Below, in pieces: positions 1 to 5,618 of a stretch of 12,539 nt of DNA. Origin of the DNA: Bdellovibrionales bacterium (GTDB lineage Bacteria; Bdellovibrionota; Bdellovibrionia; Bdellovibrionales; UBA840); NCBI GenBank assembly GCA_020434605.1, contig JAGRAL010000048.1, forward strand, positions 1 to 12,539, written 5' to 3'. A program made the position numbers and the translations under genes. Under the pieces are notes generated by a model. The model was not told the DNA's origin and ran no database searches. It was given only the letters and a program-made list of their open reading frames with translations. Numbering within the stretch: the first letter of the stretch is position 1; each line of letters opens with the position of its first letter.

Positions 1-965
1 TTTCTGGGTACCATATTGCCGAAGCTGGAGCTAATCCAATTTCTCAATTAGCATTTACATTAGCCAATGGCTTTACTTATGTAGAGTACTACCTATCAAG
101 AGGGCTTCATATTGATGAAATCGCGCCAAATCTTTCGTTCTTTTTTAGTAATGGATTAGATCCAGAGTATGCCGTAATAGGAAGGGTTGCTAGACGAATT
201 TGGGCCGTCGCTATGAGAGATTTATATAAAGCCAACGATCGCTCTCAAAAGTTAAAGTACCATATACAAACTTCTGGTAGATCGCTTCATGCCCAAGAGA
301 TTGATTTTAATGATATTCGCACTACTCTACAAGCTTTGCTAGCATTGCAAGATAATTGTAACTCACTTCATACGAATGCTTATGATGAGGCCATCACTAC
401 ACCGACAGAAGAATCTGTTCGTAGAGCTATGGCTATTCAGATGATTATCAACAAAGAGTTTGGGGTTACTAAGTGTGAAAACCCAACTCAAGGGGCCTTT
501 ATCATTGAAGAGTTAACAGATTTGGTGGAAGAAGCTGTGCTAGCAGAGTTTCAAAGGCTACATGAAAGAGGCGGTGTTTTGGGGGCAATGGAGACTCAGT
601 ACCAAAGGTCTAAAATCCAAGACGAGTCGATGTTTTATGAGCACCAAAAACATACAGGTGAGCTGCCGATCATTGGCGTAAATACTTACCTTAATCCGCA
701 AACAAGCGTTGAAGGCTATGAACCTCCAAAAATCGAGCTAGCTAGAGCTGAGCCAGCTGAAAAATTACAGCAGCTAAATAACTTAAAGGCTTACCACGCA
801 AAGTATTCTGAAGTGACTAAAAATGATCTGGCACATCTAAAATCTGTGGCTCTACGAGGGGAAAATATTTTTGAGGCTCTTTTAAAAGTTTCAAGAACTT
901 GCTCTTTAGGGCAAATGTCAAAAGCCCTCTATGAAGTCGGCGGGCAATACCGAAGAAATTTATAA
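1..965 (+). CDS. icmF: Fused isobutyryl-CoA mutase, C-terminal part (5' end outside window)
   Basis: Adenosylcobalamin-dependent acyl-CoA mutase that interconverts isobutyryl-CoA and n-butyryl-CoA in the cytoplasm. In the fused form a B12 domain, a G-protein chaperone and the mutase barrel are in one chain. Only the last 320 residues are here; the reading frame is open from base 3 and needs no start in the window. They cover the end of the substrate-binding barrel and the C-terminal part. The sequence reads SGYHIAEAGAN near the start, then NLSFFFSNGLDPEYAVIGR, KYHIQTSGRSLHAQEIDFN, NSLHTNAYDEAITTPTEES and AFIIEELTDLVEEAVLAEF. The FFFSNGLDPEY stretch is the IcmF form; ordinary methylmalonyl-CoA mutases differ there. 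The residues that separate isobutyryl from methylmalonyl specificity lie upstream of the window, so substrate is inferred from overall resemblance. It is convergent with the next gene, with 49 bases between the stops. Confidence 0.9.
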   Translation, partial: SGYHIAEAGANPISQLAFTLANGFTYVEYYLSRGLHIDEIAPNLSFFFSNGLDPEYAVIGRVARRIWAVAMRDLYKANDRSQKLKYHIQTSGRSLHAQEIDFNDIRTTLQALLALQDNCNSLHTNAYDEAITTPTEESVRRAMAIQMIINKEFGVTKCENPTQGAFIIEELTDLVEEAVLAEFQRLHERGGVLGAMETQYQRSKIQDESMFYEHQKHTGELPIIGVNTYLNPQTSVEGYEPPKIELARAEPAEKLQQLNNLKAYHAKYSEVTKNDLAHLKSVALRGENIFEALLKVSRTCSLGQMSKALYEVGGQYRRNL

Positions 966-996
966 AAAAAGACCTGATACCAAAGGCATCAGGTCT
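964..996 (-). terminator. Intrinsic terminator of the leftward stress cassette
   Basis: A perfect 9-bp stem (AGACCTGAT 970-978 with ATCAGGTCT 988-996) has a 9-base loop. Read leftwards it is followed by a run of seven T (970-964, overlapping the stem base). Read rightwards it is followed by CCACCACC, so it should stop the DUF2383 transcript and not icmF. Confidence 0.8.
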
Positions 997-1014
997 CCAC
1001 CACCGCTCTAAAAG

Positions 1015-1485
1015 CTAGTGTTTAATGGTCTTCAAGATGTTAATATGCCGCTTTTGACGAGGTATCAGTACTTCGCTGACAAATGACTTTGTGTCGCGGT
1101 CAATATTCTCATCTTCAAGAATATCTTTGTACTCTTTCAAACCATATTCTTCGCCTGTTAGTAATGCACTAGTTGTTAGGTCTTCTCCAAAAAGCTTGGC
1201 AGTGGCCACAAAGCCTTCAACCACTGCGCCCCATGCTCCCGATGATGTGTCTATATCAACACCCTCATCAAGGATATGCTTTTGCCAGAATCTAACGGCC
1301 TCTTCGTGTTCGTAGCGAATTTGCTCTAACTTATCGGCGGCGATTCGATTTTTTGAAAACATTTTTTTCGCTCTATCATAAGACTCCGTGGCTGAGACTT
1401 CACCTCGTAGTACTTTTTGTAAGTGCTCTACTTTGCCTACTTTACCATTAAACTGAAGTCTTTCTCCATAAGTCATTTGCTCCAT
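1015..1485 (-). CDS. DUF2383 / PA2169-type four-helix-bundle (ferritin-like) protein
   Basis: A 156-residue, wholly helical protein of the DUF2383 family, which has a ferritin-like four-helix fold. Its biochemical role is not established; members are linked to stress and stationary phase. Visible family signs are LQKVLRGEVSATESYDRA in helix 1 (22-39), an EHEE cluster (59-62) in helix 2, the signature SGAWGAVVEG (82-91), LLTGEEYGLKEYKDIL in helix 3 (108-123) and LIPRQKRHINIL (140-151) in helix 4. E29, E34, E59, H60, E112 and H147 are placed as possible metal ligands, but a di-iron site is only inferred. There is no signal peptide, so it is cytoplasmic. The start has a perfect AGGAGG (complement at 1491-1496) five bases upstream. 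It is the last gene of a leftward cassette with CsbD and DUF1328 proteins. The in-cassette terminator at 1514-1544 sits just upstream, so expression probably depends on read-through. Confidence 0.82.
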   Translation of the reverse strand: MEQMTYGERLQFNGKVGKVEHLQKVLRGEVSATESYDRAKKMFSKNRIAADKLEQIRYEHEEAVRFWQKHILDEGVDIDTSSGAWGAVVEGFVATAKLFGEDLTTSALLTGEEYGLKEYKDILEDENIDRDTKSFVSEVLIPRQKRHINILKTIKH

Positions 1486-1513
1486 AAAACCCTCCTGATT
1501 ATCTATAAAAATT

Positions 1514-1544
1514 AAAAAACCGGGCAGAGTAAAATACTCTGCCC
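1514..1544 (-). terminator. Strong intrinsic terminator inside the stress cassette
   Basis: A perfect 10-bp stem (GGGCAGAGTA 1522-1531 with TACTCTGCCC 1535-1544) encloses an AAA loop. Read leftwards it is followed by GG and then six T (1519-1514) and more T-rich sequence. It lies between the CsbD stop and the DUF2383 start. Only 28 bases separate the T tract from the next start codon, too little for a normal promoter plus leader. Confidence 0.85.
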
Positions 1545-1551
1545 ATAAATA

Positions 1552-1788
1552 TTAATGTCTTTCTTTATCAATAGTTTTATCCATTGATGAATTTAGTTTA
1601 GTTAAAAAACTATTTACAGTCTTCTTTGCTTCATCCAGTTTGTAACCGTACTTCTCTTGTACTTTACCAACCAGTTGATCAAAGTTACCGGCGATAGTGT
1701 CAATCTCATCATCAGTGAGTTTTCCCCATGTTTCTTTAACTTTACCTTTTACTTGCTTCCAGTTGCCTTTAAAAATTTGTTCGTTCAT
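1552..1788 (-). CDS. CsbD/YjbJ-family general stress protein
   Basis: A 78-residue hydrophilic protein of the CsbD family, abundant small stress proteins whose mechanism is unknown. In Bacillus csbD is a sigma-B gene, and in E. coli yjbJ is stress and stationary-phase induced. The N-terminal part is diagnostic: GNWKQVKGKVKETWGKLTDD (8-27) followed by IAGNFDQLVGKVQEKYGY (32-49), almost the same pattern as E. coli YjbJ. The C-terminal 25 residues are a charged helix beyond the usual core. The start has AAGGAG (complement at 1795-1800) six bases upstream. It sits 51 bases downstream of the DUF1328 gene with no terminator between them, so the two are probably co-transcribed. A strong terminator follows it directly, which would make it the most abundant product of the cassette along with DUF1328. 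Confidence 0.9.
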   Translation of the reverse strand: MNEQIFKGNWKQVKGKVKETWGKLTDDEIDTIAGNFDQLVGKVQEKYGYKLDEAKKTVNSFLTKLNSSMDKTIDKERH

Positions 1789-1839
1789 ATGTTGCTCCTT
1801 TGTTAGTTTGTCTTAATCATTAAATATTAAAAATCATTC

Positions 1840-2028
1840 TTATAAATGCCTATTGATTACATTGTCGCCTTTTCTGGCCAGTGTAAAAATCAGTGAAATT
1901 ACAAACAGTGCTGCAAATATAAAAAATAGTATTTGTGCTATGTTTGAACTGGCAGCTGCGATTCCACCAAAACCAAAAAGTGCTGCTACAATTGAAACTA
2001 TAAAAAACATAATTGACCAATAAAGCAT
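1840..2028 (-). CDS. DUF1328 (YtjA-like) small inner-membrane protein
   Basis: A 62-residue protein with two membrane helices (about 3-23 and 30-50) and a short basic C-terminus (ARKGDNVINRHL). It matches the DUF1328 family, typified by E. coli YtjA: an MLYW-type start followed by AALFGFGGIAAASSNIAQIL with its Gly/Ala-rich turn. The function is unknown; genes of this family often sit beside csbD/yjbJ-like genes and respond to stress, as here. The start has AGGAGG (complement 2034-2039) five bases upstream, one of the best ribosome sites in the window. It is the first gene of the leftward cassette. The leader upstream contains a TATTAT -10-like box and a small inverted repeat (see separate entries). 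Confidence 0.85.
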   Translation of the reverse strand: MLYWSIMFFIVSIVAALFGFGGIAAASSNIAQILFFIFAALFVISLIFTLARKGDNVINRHL

Positions 2029-2049
2029 GATGTCCTCCTCTTTACTGTA

Positions 2050-2064
2050 TTCACGTCGTGTGAA
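2050..2064 (-). promoter_or_regulatory. Small inverted repeat upstream of the stress cassette
   Basis: TTCAC (2050-2054) and GTGAA (2060-2064) form a 5-5-5 inverted repeat 22 bases before the DUF1328 start. It could be an operator or a short hairpin in the 5' leader. No known binding-site consensus was recognised. Confidence 0.25.
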
Positions 2065-2097
2065 CTTGGTACGTCTTAGAGAATAAGCGAGCTTGAA

Positions 2098-2103
2098 ATA
2101 ATA
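2098..2103 (-). promoter_or_regulatory. Possible -10 box for the DUF1328–CsbD–DUF2383 cassette
   Basis: Read leftwards the sequence is TATTAT, one mismatch from TATAAT, about 70 bases ahead of the first start codon. No good -35 box lies 16-18 bases upstream (AGTCTT at 17). That could mean an alternative or activator-dependent promoter, or a chance match in A+T-rich DNA. Confidence 0.25.
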
Positions 2104-2210
2104 TGAATGAAGCCTAAGTTAAGACTATGTGAAGAAATTGTAACAATGTAAAAAGAAGCGTAAATACAATTACTTATGAGACTTTGCCGTCTTGAACACG
2201 GGTCTAGTTT

Positions 2211-2265
2211 TACTGCGTCAATGTGCAGTATTGTTTGTTATTTCCGCACTCTTTGTCGAGTGCGG
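2211..2265 (-). terminator. Tandem hairpins downstream of the acyl-CoA dehydrogenase
   Basis: Hairpin one is CCGCACTC (2244-2251) with GAGTGCGG (2258-2265), a perfect 8-bp G+C-rich stem with a 6-base loop, ten bases past the dehydrogenase stop. Hairpin two is TACTGC (2211-2216) with GCAGTA (2225-2230). Neither is followed by a T run leftwards; the first is followed by AAATAACAAAC. It is a likely 3' end or stability element for the leftward transcript, but atypical. The rest of 2041-2275 shows no convincing gene. Confidence 0.4.
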
Positions 2266-2275
2266 AGGCAGGATT

Positions 2276-3430
2276 TTATTTTCCTAATTCTAATTTAGCG
2301 ATAGTTTGTAGTTGCATATTGCTGGTGCCTTCATAAATCTGGCCCACTTTTGCATCTCTCCAAAACTTTTCTACAGGATATTCTTTTGTAAAACCATTTC
2401 CGCCAAATAAATCAATGGCAAGTGAGGTGATTCTCTCTGCTGCCTTTGATGAGTAGTATTTTGCGATGGCAGCTTCCTCAACAAAGTCTTTTCCTTCGTC
2501 TTTTAATCTTGCTGCATTGTAAACAAGTAGTCTTGCAGCTTCTAAATCAATGCGCATTTCAGCTAACTGAAATTGTACACCCTGAAAAGTACTTAACGAT
2601 TTTCCAAATTGTTCGCGGCCTTTGATGTATTCTAAAGTGGCTTCATATGCGCCAGCAGCAATCCCGATCATTTGTGCGCCGATACCAATGCGGCCTTCGT
2701 TTAAAGTTTCAATCGCGATTTTATAGCCCTTACCAATTTGTCCAATTACATTTTCTTTAGGGACAACGCAGTTTTCAAAAATTAACTCACAAGTAGAGCT
2801 AGCTCGGATTCCTAATTTGTCTTCTTTTTTTCCAACTGTAAAACCAGGCATACCTCTTTCAACAACAAAAGCAGTTATACCTTTGTAACCTTGTTCTGGG
2901 TTTAAGTTGGCAAATACTAAAAATAAGTTGGCCTCAAATGCGTTAGTAATCCAAAGCTTGTGACCATTTAAAACAAAAGTGTCGCCCTTATCTTCGGCCT
3001 TTAATTTTAGTGCAAAAGCGTCTGAGCCAGAAGATGATTCTGATAAGCAGTAAGATGCTACCCACTCCCTGGCCATTTTAGGTAAGAATTTCTGCTTTTG
3101 TGCTTCTGTGCAATGTTTTAAAAGGGCATTCGTAACAAGAGTGTTTTGTACGTCGACTAAAACTCCAACGGAACCATCTACTCTTGATATTTCTTCAACC
3201 GCAATACATGCCATTGTAAATGAAGTATTAGACCCGCCTAGTGACTCTGGAGTTTCAATTCCCATTAAACCCATTTCAAATAGTTTAGGTAAAAGGCTTG
3301 GATCCATTTGGGCTTTTTCGTCCATATGTAAACGAAGAGGTTTGATTTCGCCTTCGGCAAAACTTCTTACTGCATCACGAAAAGCAATTTCATCTTCTGA
3401 GAAAGTAGTAAGTGCTGGGCGTATATCCAT
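2276..3430 (-). CDS. Short/branched-chain acyl-CoA dehydrogenase
   Basis: A flavoenzyme that makes the alpha,beta-double bond in short or 2-methyl-branched acyl-CoA, passing electrons to electron-transfer flavoprotein in the cytoplasm. The 384 residues match the family length. In order they show the N-terminal helical domain, the SYCLSESSSGSDAFAL flavin-contacting loop (mid-protein), the LNGHKLWITNA segment, the GRIGIGAQMIGIA helix, REQFGKSLSTFQGVQFQLA and the C-terminal FGGNGFTKEYPVEKFWRD, then IYEGTSNMQ. E367 in YEGTSN is the expected catalytic base, placed as in the SCAD/ACADSB group. The frame stays open upstream to 3673, but I choose the ATG at 3430: it has AAGGAG (complement 3439-3444) eight bases upstream and gives the family start. 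The 81-residue extension would be encoded by a hairpin-rich leader. Exact chain specificity cannot be read from sequence. With IcmF nearby, valine/isoleucine-type catabolism is plausible. Confidence 0.9.
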   Translation of the reverse strand: MDIRPALTTFSEDEIAFRDAVRSFAEGEIKPLRLHMDEKAQMDPSLLPKLFEMGLMGIETPESLGGSNTSFTMACIAVEEISRVDGSVGVLVDVQNTLVTNALLKHCTEAQKQKFLPKMAREWVASYCLSESSSGSDAFALKLKAEDKGDTFVLNGHKLWITNAFEANLFLVFANLNPEQGYKGITAFVVERGMPGFTVGKKEDKLGIRASSTCELIFENCVVPKENVIGQIGKGYKIAIETLNEGRIGIGAQMIGIAAGAYEATLEYIKGREQFGKSLSTFQGVQFQLAEMRIDLEAARLLVYNAARLKDEGKDFVEEAAIAKYYSSKAAERITSLAIDLFGGNGFTKEYPVEKFWRDAKVGQIYEGTSNMQLQTIAKLELGK

Positions 3431-3518
3431 TGCAGGGTCTCCTTGTTTAAAATGTAATGAAACAAAAAGATATATATCCAATGGTTTATTGGCAATCTTT
3501 GATATTTGTTTTTGGGGT

Positions 3519-3569
3519 AAAAAAGTCGAAGCGGCTAGCCAACTAAAGGGGGGGGTGTGGGCTAACCGC
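3519..3569 (-). promoter_or_regulatory. Hairpin with C8 loop tract and T run in the dehydrogenase leader
   Basis: Read leftwards, GCGGTTAGCC (3569-3560) pairs with GGCTAGCCGC (3540-3531): ten pairs with one G·T (G·U in RNA). The 19-base loop contains eight C in a row (3555-3548). After TTCGAC comes a run of six T (3524-3519). This resembles an intrinsic terminator or attenuator placed about 90 bases before the dehydrogenase start. The rest of 3431-3851 shows no gene; its longest small frames lack ribosome sites. Confidence 0.45.
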
Positions 3570-3851
3570 CTCTTGGGGGGTAATCTGTTTAAATGCAAGG
3601 CTGGTACCATTGTTCCGAGAAAATAACGGGACTTGAGACTCACTAGATGCACATAAAATGGCAACCAGGCCAAAAATTGTCATTTAAAGAACCAAAGAAG
3701 GGAAGTTAGAGCAAAAAAAGCAAAATGAATAGCTAAAAGACACTAGAGTGAAAAGGATACAAGGCTGCCTGTAATATTTCACCCTATCAGAATCCCTTAC
3801 GTTAATCGTTATAAAGTGGACTCTTCTGATTGCCTAGGCTAGGTTTATCTT

Positions 3852-4511
3852 ATGGATTTTTTAGAGATTGCATCAAAAATTGGGTTATACTTTATACCAT
3901 TTCTTTTTTCCCTGTGTTTTCACGAGGTTGCGCACGGTTGGGTCGCTCTAAAATTGGGGGATGATACGGCTAAAACAATGGGGCGACTAAGCTTAAATCC
4001 AATGGTCCACGCTGACCCAATAGGCACGTTTGTATTGCCGCTGATGGTGATCATTACTGGTGTGCCGGTATTTTTTGGTTGGGCAAACCCGGTACCTGTA
4101 AACACAAGAAATTTAAAAAACATACGGATAGATATGTTTTGGATAGCTTTAGCAGGGCCTCTTTCTAATATTTTACTGGCGACTCTTGGGGCGTTTTCAT
4201 TAGTTATGGTTTTTGGTTATTTGCCCACCTGGCAGTACCAATCAGCTGCAATGCACCTTTTGACCGTATTTATACAAATCAATTTAGCTCTAGCATTCTT
4301 CAATATGATTCCTATTCATCCGCTAGATGGGGGCAAAGTTTTAGCTAGGTTTTTACCGGCACACATTAATTATAAGCTAGAGCAAAATCAACAAATGCTA
4401 AATATACTATTGTTGCTACTCTTTTTAGGTGGAGCATTATCGGTATTACGCTATCCGATTTTTTGGTCATTTCAGTTTTTAGTTGGCCTCTTTGAGCACA
4501 CTTTGCTATGA
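3852..4511 (+). CDS. M50-family site-2-type intramembrane zinc metalloprotease
   Basis: An integral membrane protease of the compact M50 group (S2P-M50-like), which cuts substrates within or near the membrane; its own substrate is unknown. The 219 residues carry HEVAH (24-28), where H24 and H28 bind zinc and E25 is catalytic. Then come the conserved LNPMVHADPIGTFVLP (48-63), GWANPVPVN (76-84) and ALAGPLSNILLA (99-110). NMIPIHPLDGG (151-161) supplies the third zinc ligand, D159. About five or six hydrophobic segments fill the rest; there is no PDZ domain. The ATG at 3852 gives the usual family N-terminus, but its ribosome site is weak (AGG at 3841-3843). It opens a rightward operon with a small ORF, scpA and scpB. 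M50–trpS–scpA–scpB is an order I recall from deltaproteobacteria; here trpS is absent. Its stop overlaps the following small ORF's start (ATGA). Confidence 0.9.
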   Translation: MDFLEIASKIGLYFIPFLFSLCFHEVAHGWVALKLGDDTAKTMGRLSLNPMVHADPIGTFVLPLMVIITGVPVFFGWANPVPVNTRNLKNIRIDMFWIALAGPLSNILLATLGAFSLVMVFGYLPTWQYQSAAMHLLTVFIQINLALAFFNMIPIHPLDGGKVLARFLPAHINYKLEQNQQMLNILLLLLFLGGALSVLRYPIFWSFQFLVGLFEHTLL

Positions 4512-4609
4512 ATAAAAAATCGCTTGTTTTTTTAGCAATAAATAAAGATGTCTTGAAAGATTTAACCCATCTTGATTTGATAACAAGAACATGTCCGGGG
4601 GACAAATAG
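4508..4609 (+). CDS. 33-residue small ORF bridging the protease and scpA
   Basis: Reads MNKKSLVFLAINKDVLKDLT and ends TRTCPGDK, then TAG. The ATG overlaps the protease stop as ATGA (4508-4511), and the TAG is one base before the scpA ATG at 4611, so it fills the gap exactly. It has a lysine-rich start, a short hydrophobic patch (LVFLAI) and one cysteine (C29); no family was recognised. It has no Shine-Dalgarno of its own beyond what coupling to the protease gene would give. Two readings are possible: a real small protein, or a translated linker that couples scpA to the protease gene by opening the TGTCC-GGG-GGACA hairpin (4592-4604) just before scpA. Chance is not excluded at this length. Confidence 0.4.
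   Translation: MNKKSLVFLAINKDVLKDLTHLDLITRTCPGDK
4592..4604 (+). promoter_or_regulatory. Hairpin holding the probable scpA ribosome site
   Basis: TGTCC (4592-4596) pairs with GGACA (4600-4604) across a GGG loop. The G-rich stretch GGGGGA (4597-4602), eight bases before the scpA ATG, is the only Shine-Dalgarno-like sequence there, so this fold would mask it. Ribosomes finishing the upstream small ORF would melt it. Confidence 0.35.
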
Positions 4610-4610
4610 G

Positions 4611-5603
4611 ATGCAAATACAGTTAGATCAATTCGAGGGACCACTAGGGCTATTGCTCTATCTCATTCGTAAAGAAGAGATGGATATCTACGATATTCCT
4701 ATTCATAAAATTACACATCAATATTTAGAGTATGTTAAACAGCTACAAAGTGTTGATTTAGAGCAAGCGGGTGATTTTATAGCAATGGCTGCTACTTTGA
4801 TTCAGATCAAAGCGAAGATGTTACTTCCAAACTACAACGACGATGGAGAAATCCTAGTTGAGGAAGATCCTCGTAAACCATTAGTTAAAAGATTGCTAGA
4901 GTACCAAAAGTTTCAAGAAGCCGGAAAACAGCTATATGAGCGCCCATTATTAGGTAGAGATATGTGGACTCGTGGCATTCGCGAAGACTTTGATACTGAA
5001 GAAGGCGATTTACTGATTGAAGATAATGCCTTATTTGCTTTGATCAAGGCGTACCGTGGAGTTGTTAAAAAAGCCAATAAAGCAACCCATAGAGTAGCAG
5101 TAAACTTACAATCGATTGCATCACGTATCCTTGAAATGAGTAACCGTTTGGTGCCTGGCCAAAGAGTAGAGATAAAAGAATTTTTTGAGAATGAAGTTAT
5201 CGAACTAAGACGCTGGATTATTACATTTATCTCATCGCTTGAATTAGGTAAATTAGGTTATGTTAACTTATTTCAAGATGAAGCCTATGGGCCACTATAT
5301 TTAGAACCTAAAAAAGAAGTGACAGGAGATATTATTTCTCAGGTCGAAGAGTATGAAACTGTAGAAGATAAACCTATAGATTTTAACTCAAATGGCCAGT
5401 TAACTTTAGAAGAACAAAACTACTTACAAGATGAAACTATTGAGCTTAGCGATGTAGAAGTGAGTGATAAAATATCTGGTAGTCTAAAAGAAGACTTGCA
5501 AGATGAGGGCGTTATAGAAGAAGCCGCAACTGATGATGATATTCTACAGGCCGAGAAAGAATTAAATTTAATTGAAGAACATGATAATATCGAACCCGTT
5601 TAA
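4611..5603 (+). CDS. scpA: Segregation and condensation protein A (kleisin of SMC complex)
   Basis: The kleisin subunit that bridges the two SMC heads and binds an ScpB dimer. The complex organises and separates the nucleoid. The N-terminus QLDQFEGPLGLLLYLIRKEEMDIYDIP (4-30) is diagnostic, as is the following IHKITHQYLEYV. A helical middle part (about 50-150) leads to the C-terminal winged helix at 160-232, ending GKLGYVNLFQDEAYGPLYLEP. The protein is 330 residues against roughly 250-270 for most ScpA. The excess is an acidic, low-complexity tail from about 240, rich in Glu and Asp (for example EYETVEDKPIDF and DEGVIEEAATDDDILQAEKE). The ATG at 4611 gives the family start. It lies one base past the small ORF and directly ahead of scpB, 15 bases from stop to start. 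Confidence 0.95.
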   Translation: MQIQLDQFEGPLGLLLYLIRKEEMDIYDIPIHKITHQYLEYVKQLQSVDLEQAGDFIAMAATLIQIKAKMLLPNYNDDGEILVEEDPRKPLVKRLLEYQKFQEAGKQLYERPLLGRDMWTRGIREDFDTEEGDLLIEDNALFALIKAYRGVVKKANKATHRVAVNLQSIASRILEMSNRLVPGQRVEIKEFFENEVIELRRWIITFISSLELGKLGYVNLFQDEAYGPLYLEPKKEVTGDIISQVEEYETVEDKPIDFNSNGQLTLEEQNYLQDETIELSDVEVSDKISGSLKEDLQDEGVIEEAATDDDILQAEKELNLIEEHDNIEPV

Positions 5604-5605
5604 TT

Positions 5606-5609
5606 GAGG
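5606..5609 (+). promoter_or_regulatory. Ribosome site that sets the scpB start
   Basis: GAGG within TTGAGGTAT lies nine bases before the ATG at 5619. It favours that ATG over the in-frame TTG at 5604, which has no ribosome site. The same nine bases recur at 6781-6789 with the same spacing before the metal-binding protein gene. Confidence 0.6.
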
Positions 5610-5618
5610 TATGAAGTA

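Noticed and set aside
2178..2300. 40-residue rightward frame (MRLCRLEHGSSF…) after the dehydrogenase
   Set aside because: It has no ribosome site, an odd Cys/Arg-rich composition, runs into the dehydrogenase antisense and is built on two hairpins.
3108..3626. 172-residue rightward frame opposite the dehydrogenase
   Set aside because: It is antisense to a clearly conserved enzyme, has no ribosome site and has Ser-rich shadow composition.
3431..3673. 81-residue N-terminal extension of the acyl-CoA dehydrogenase
   Set aside because: The frame is open, but the extra part matches no dehydrogenase N-terminus, lies over a hairpin and C8 tract, and the ATG at 3430 has a good AAGGAG site and the family start.
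3810..3815. TATAAA as -10 box for the protease–scpAB operon
   Set aside because: The spacing partner (TCAGAA at 17 bases) is poor and the sequence is A+T-rich; a promoter must lie in 3700-3851, but I cannot pick one.
4508..4609. Remnant of trpS between the protease and scpA genes
   Set aside because: The 33 residues do not resemble any part of tryptophanyl-tRNA synthetase that I know.
4366..4644. 92-residue leftward frame across the protease/scpA junction
   Set aside because: It is antisense to two conserved genes and shows no family signal or ribosome site.
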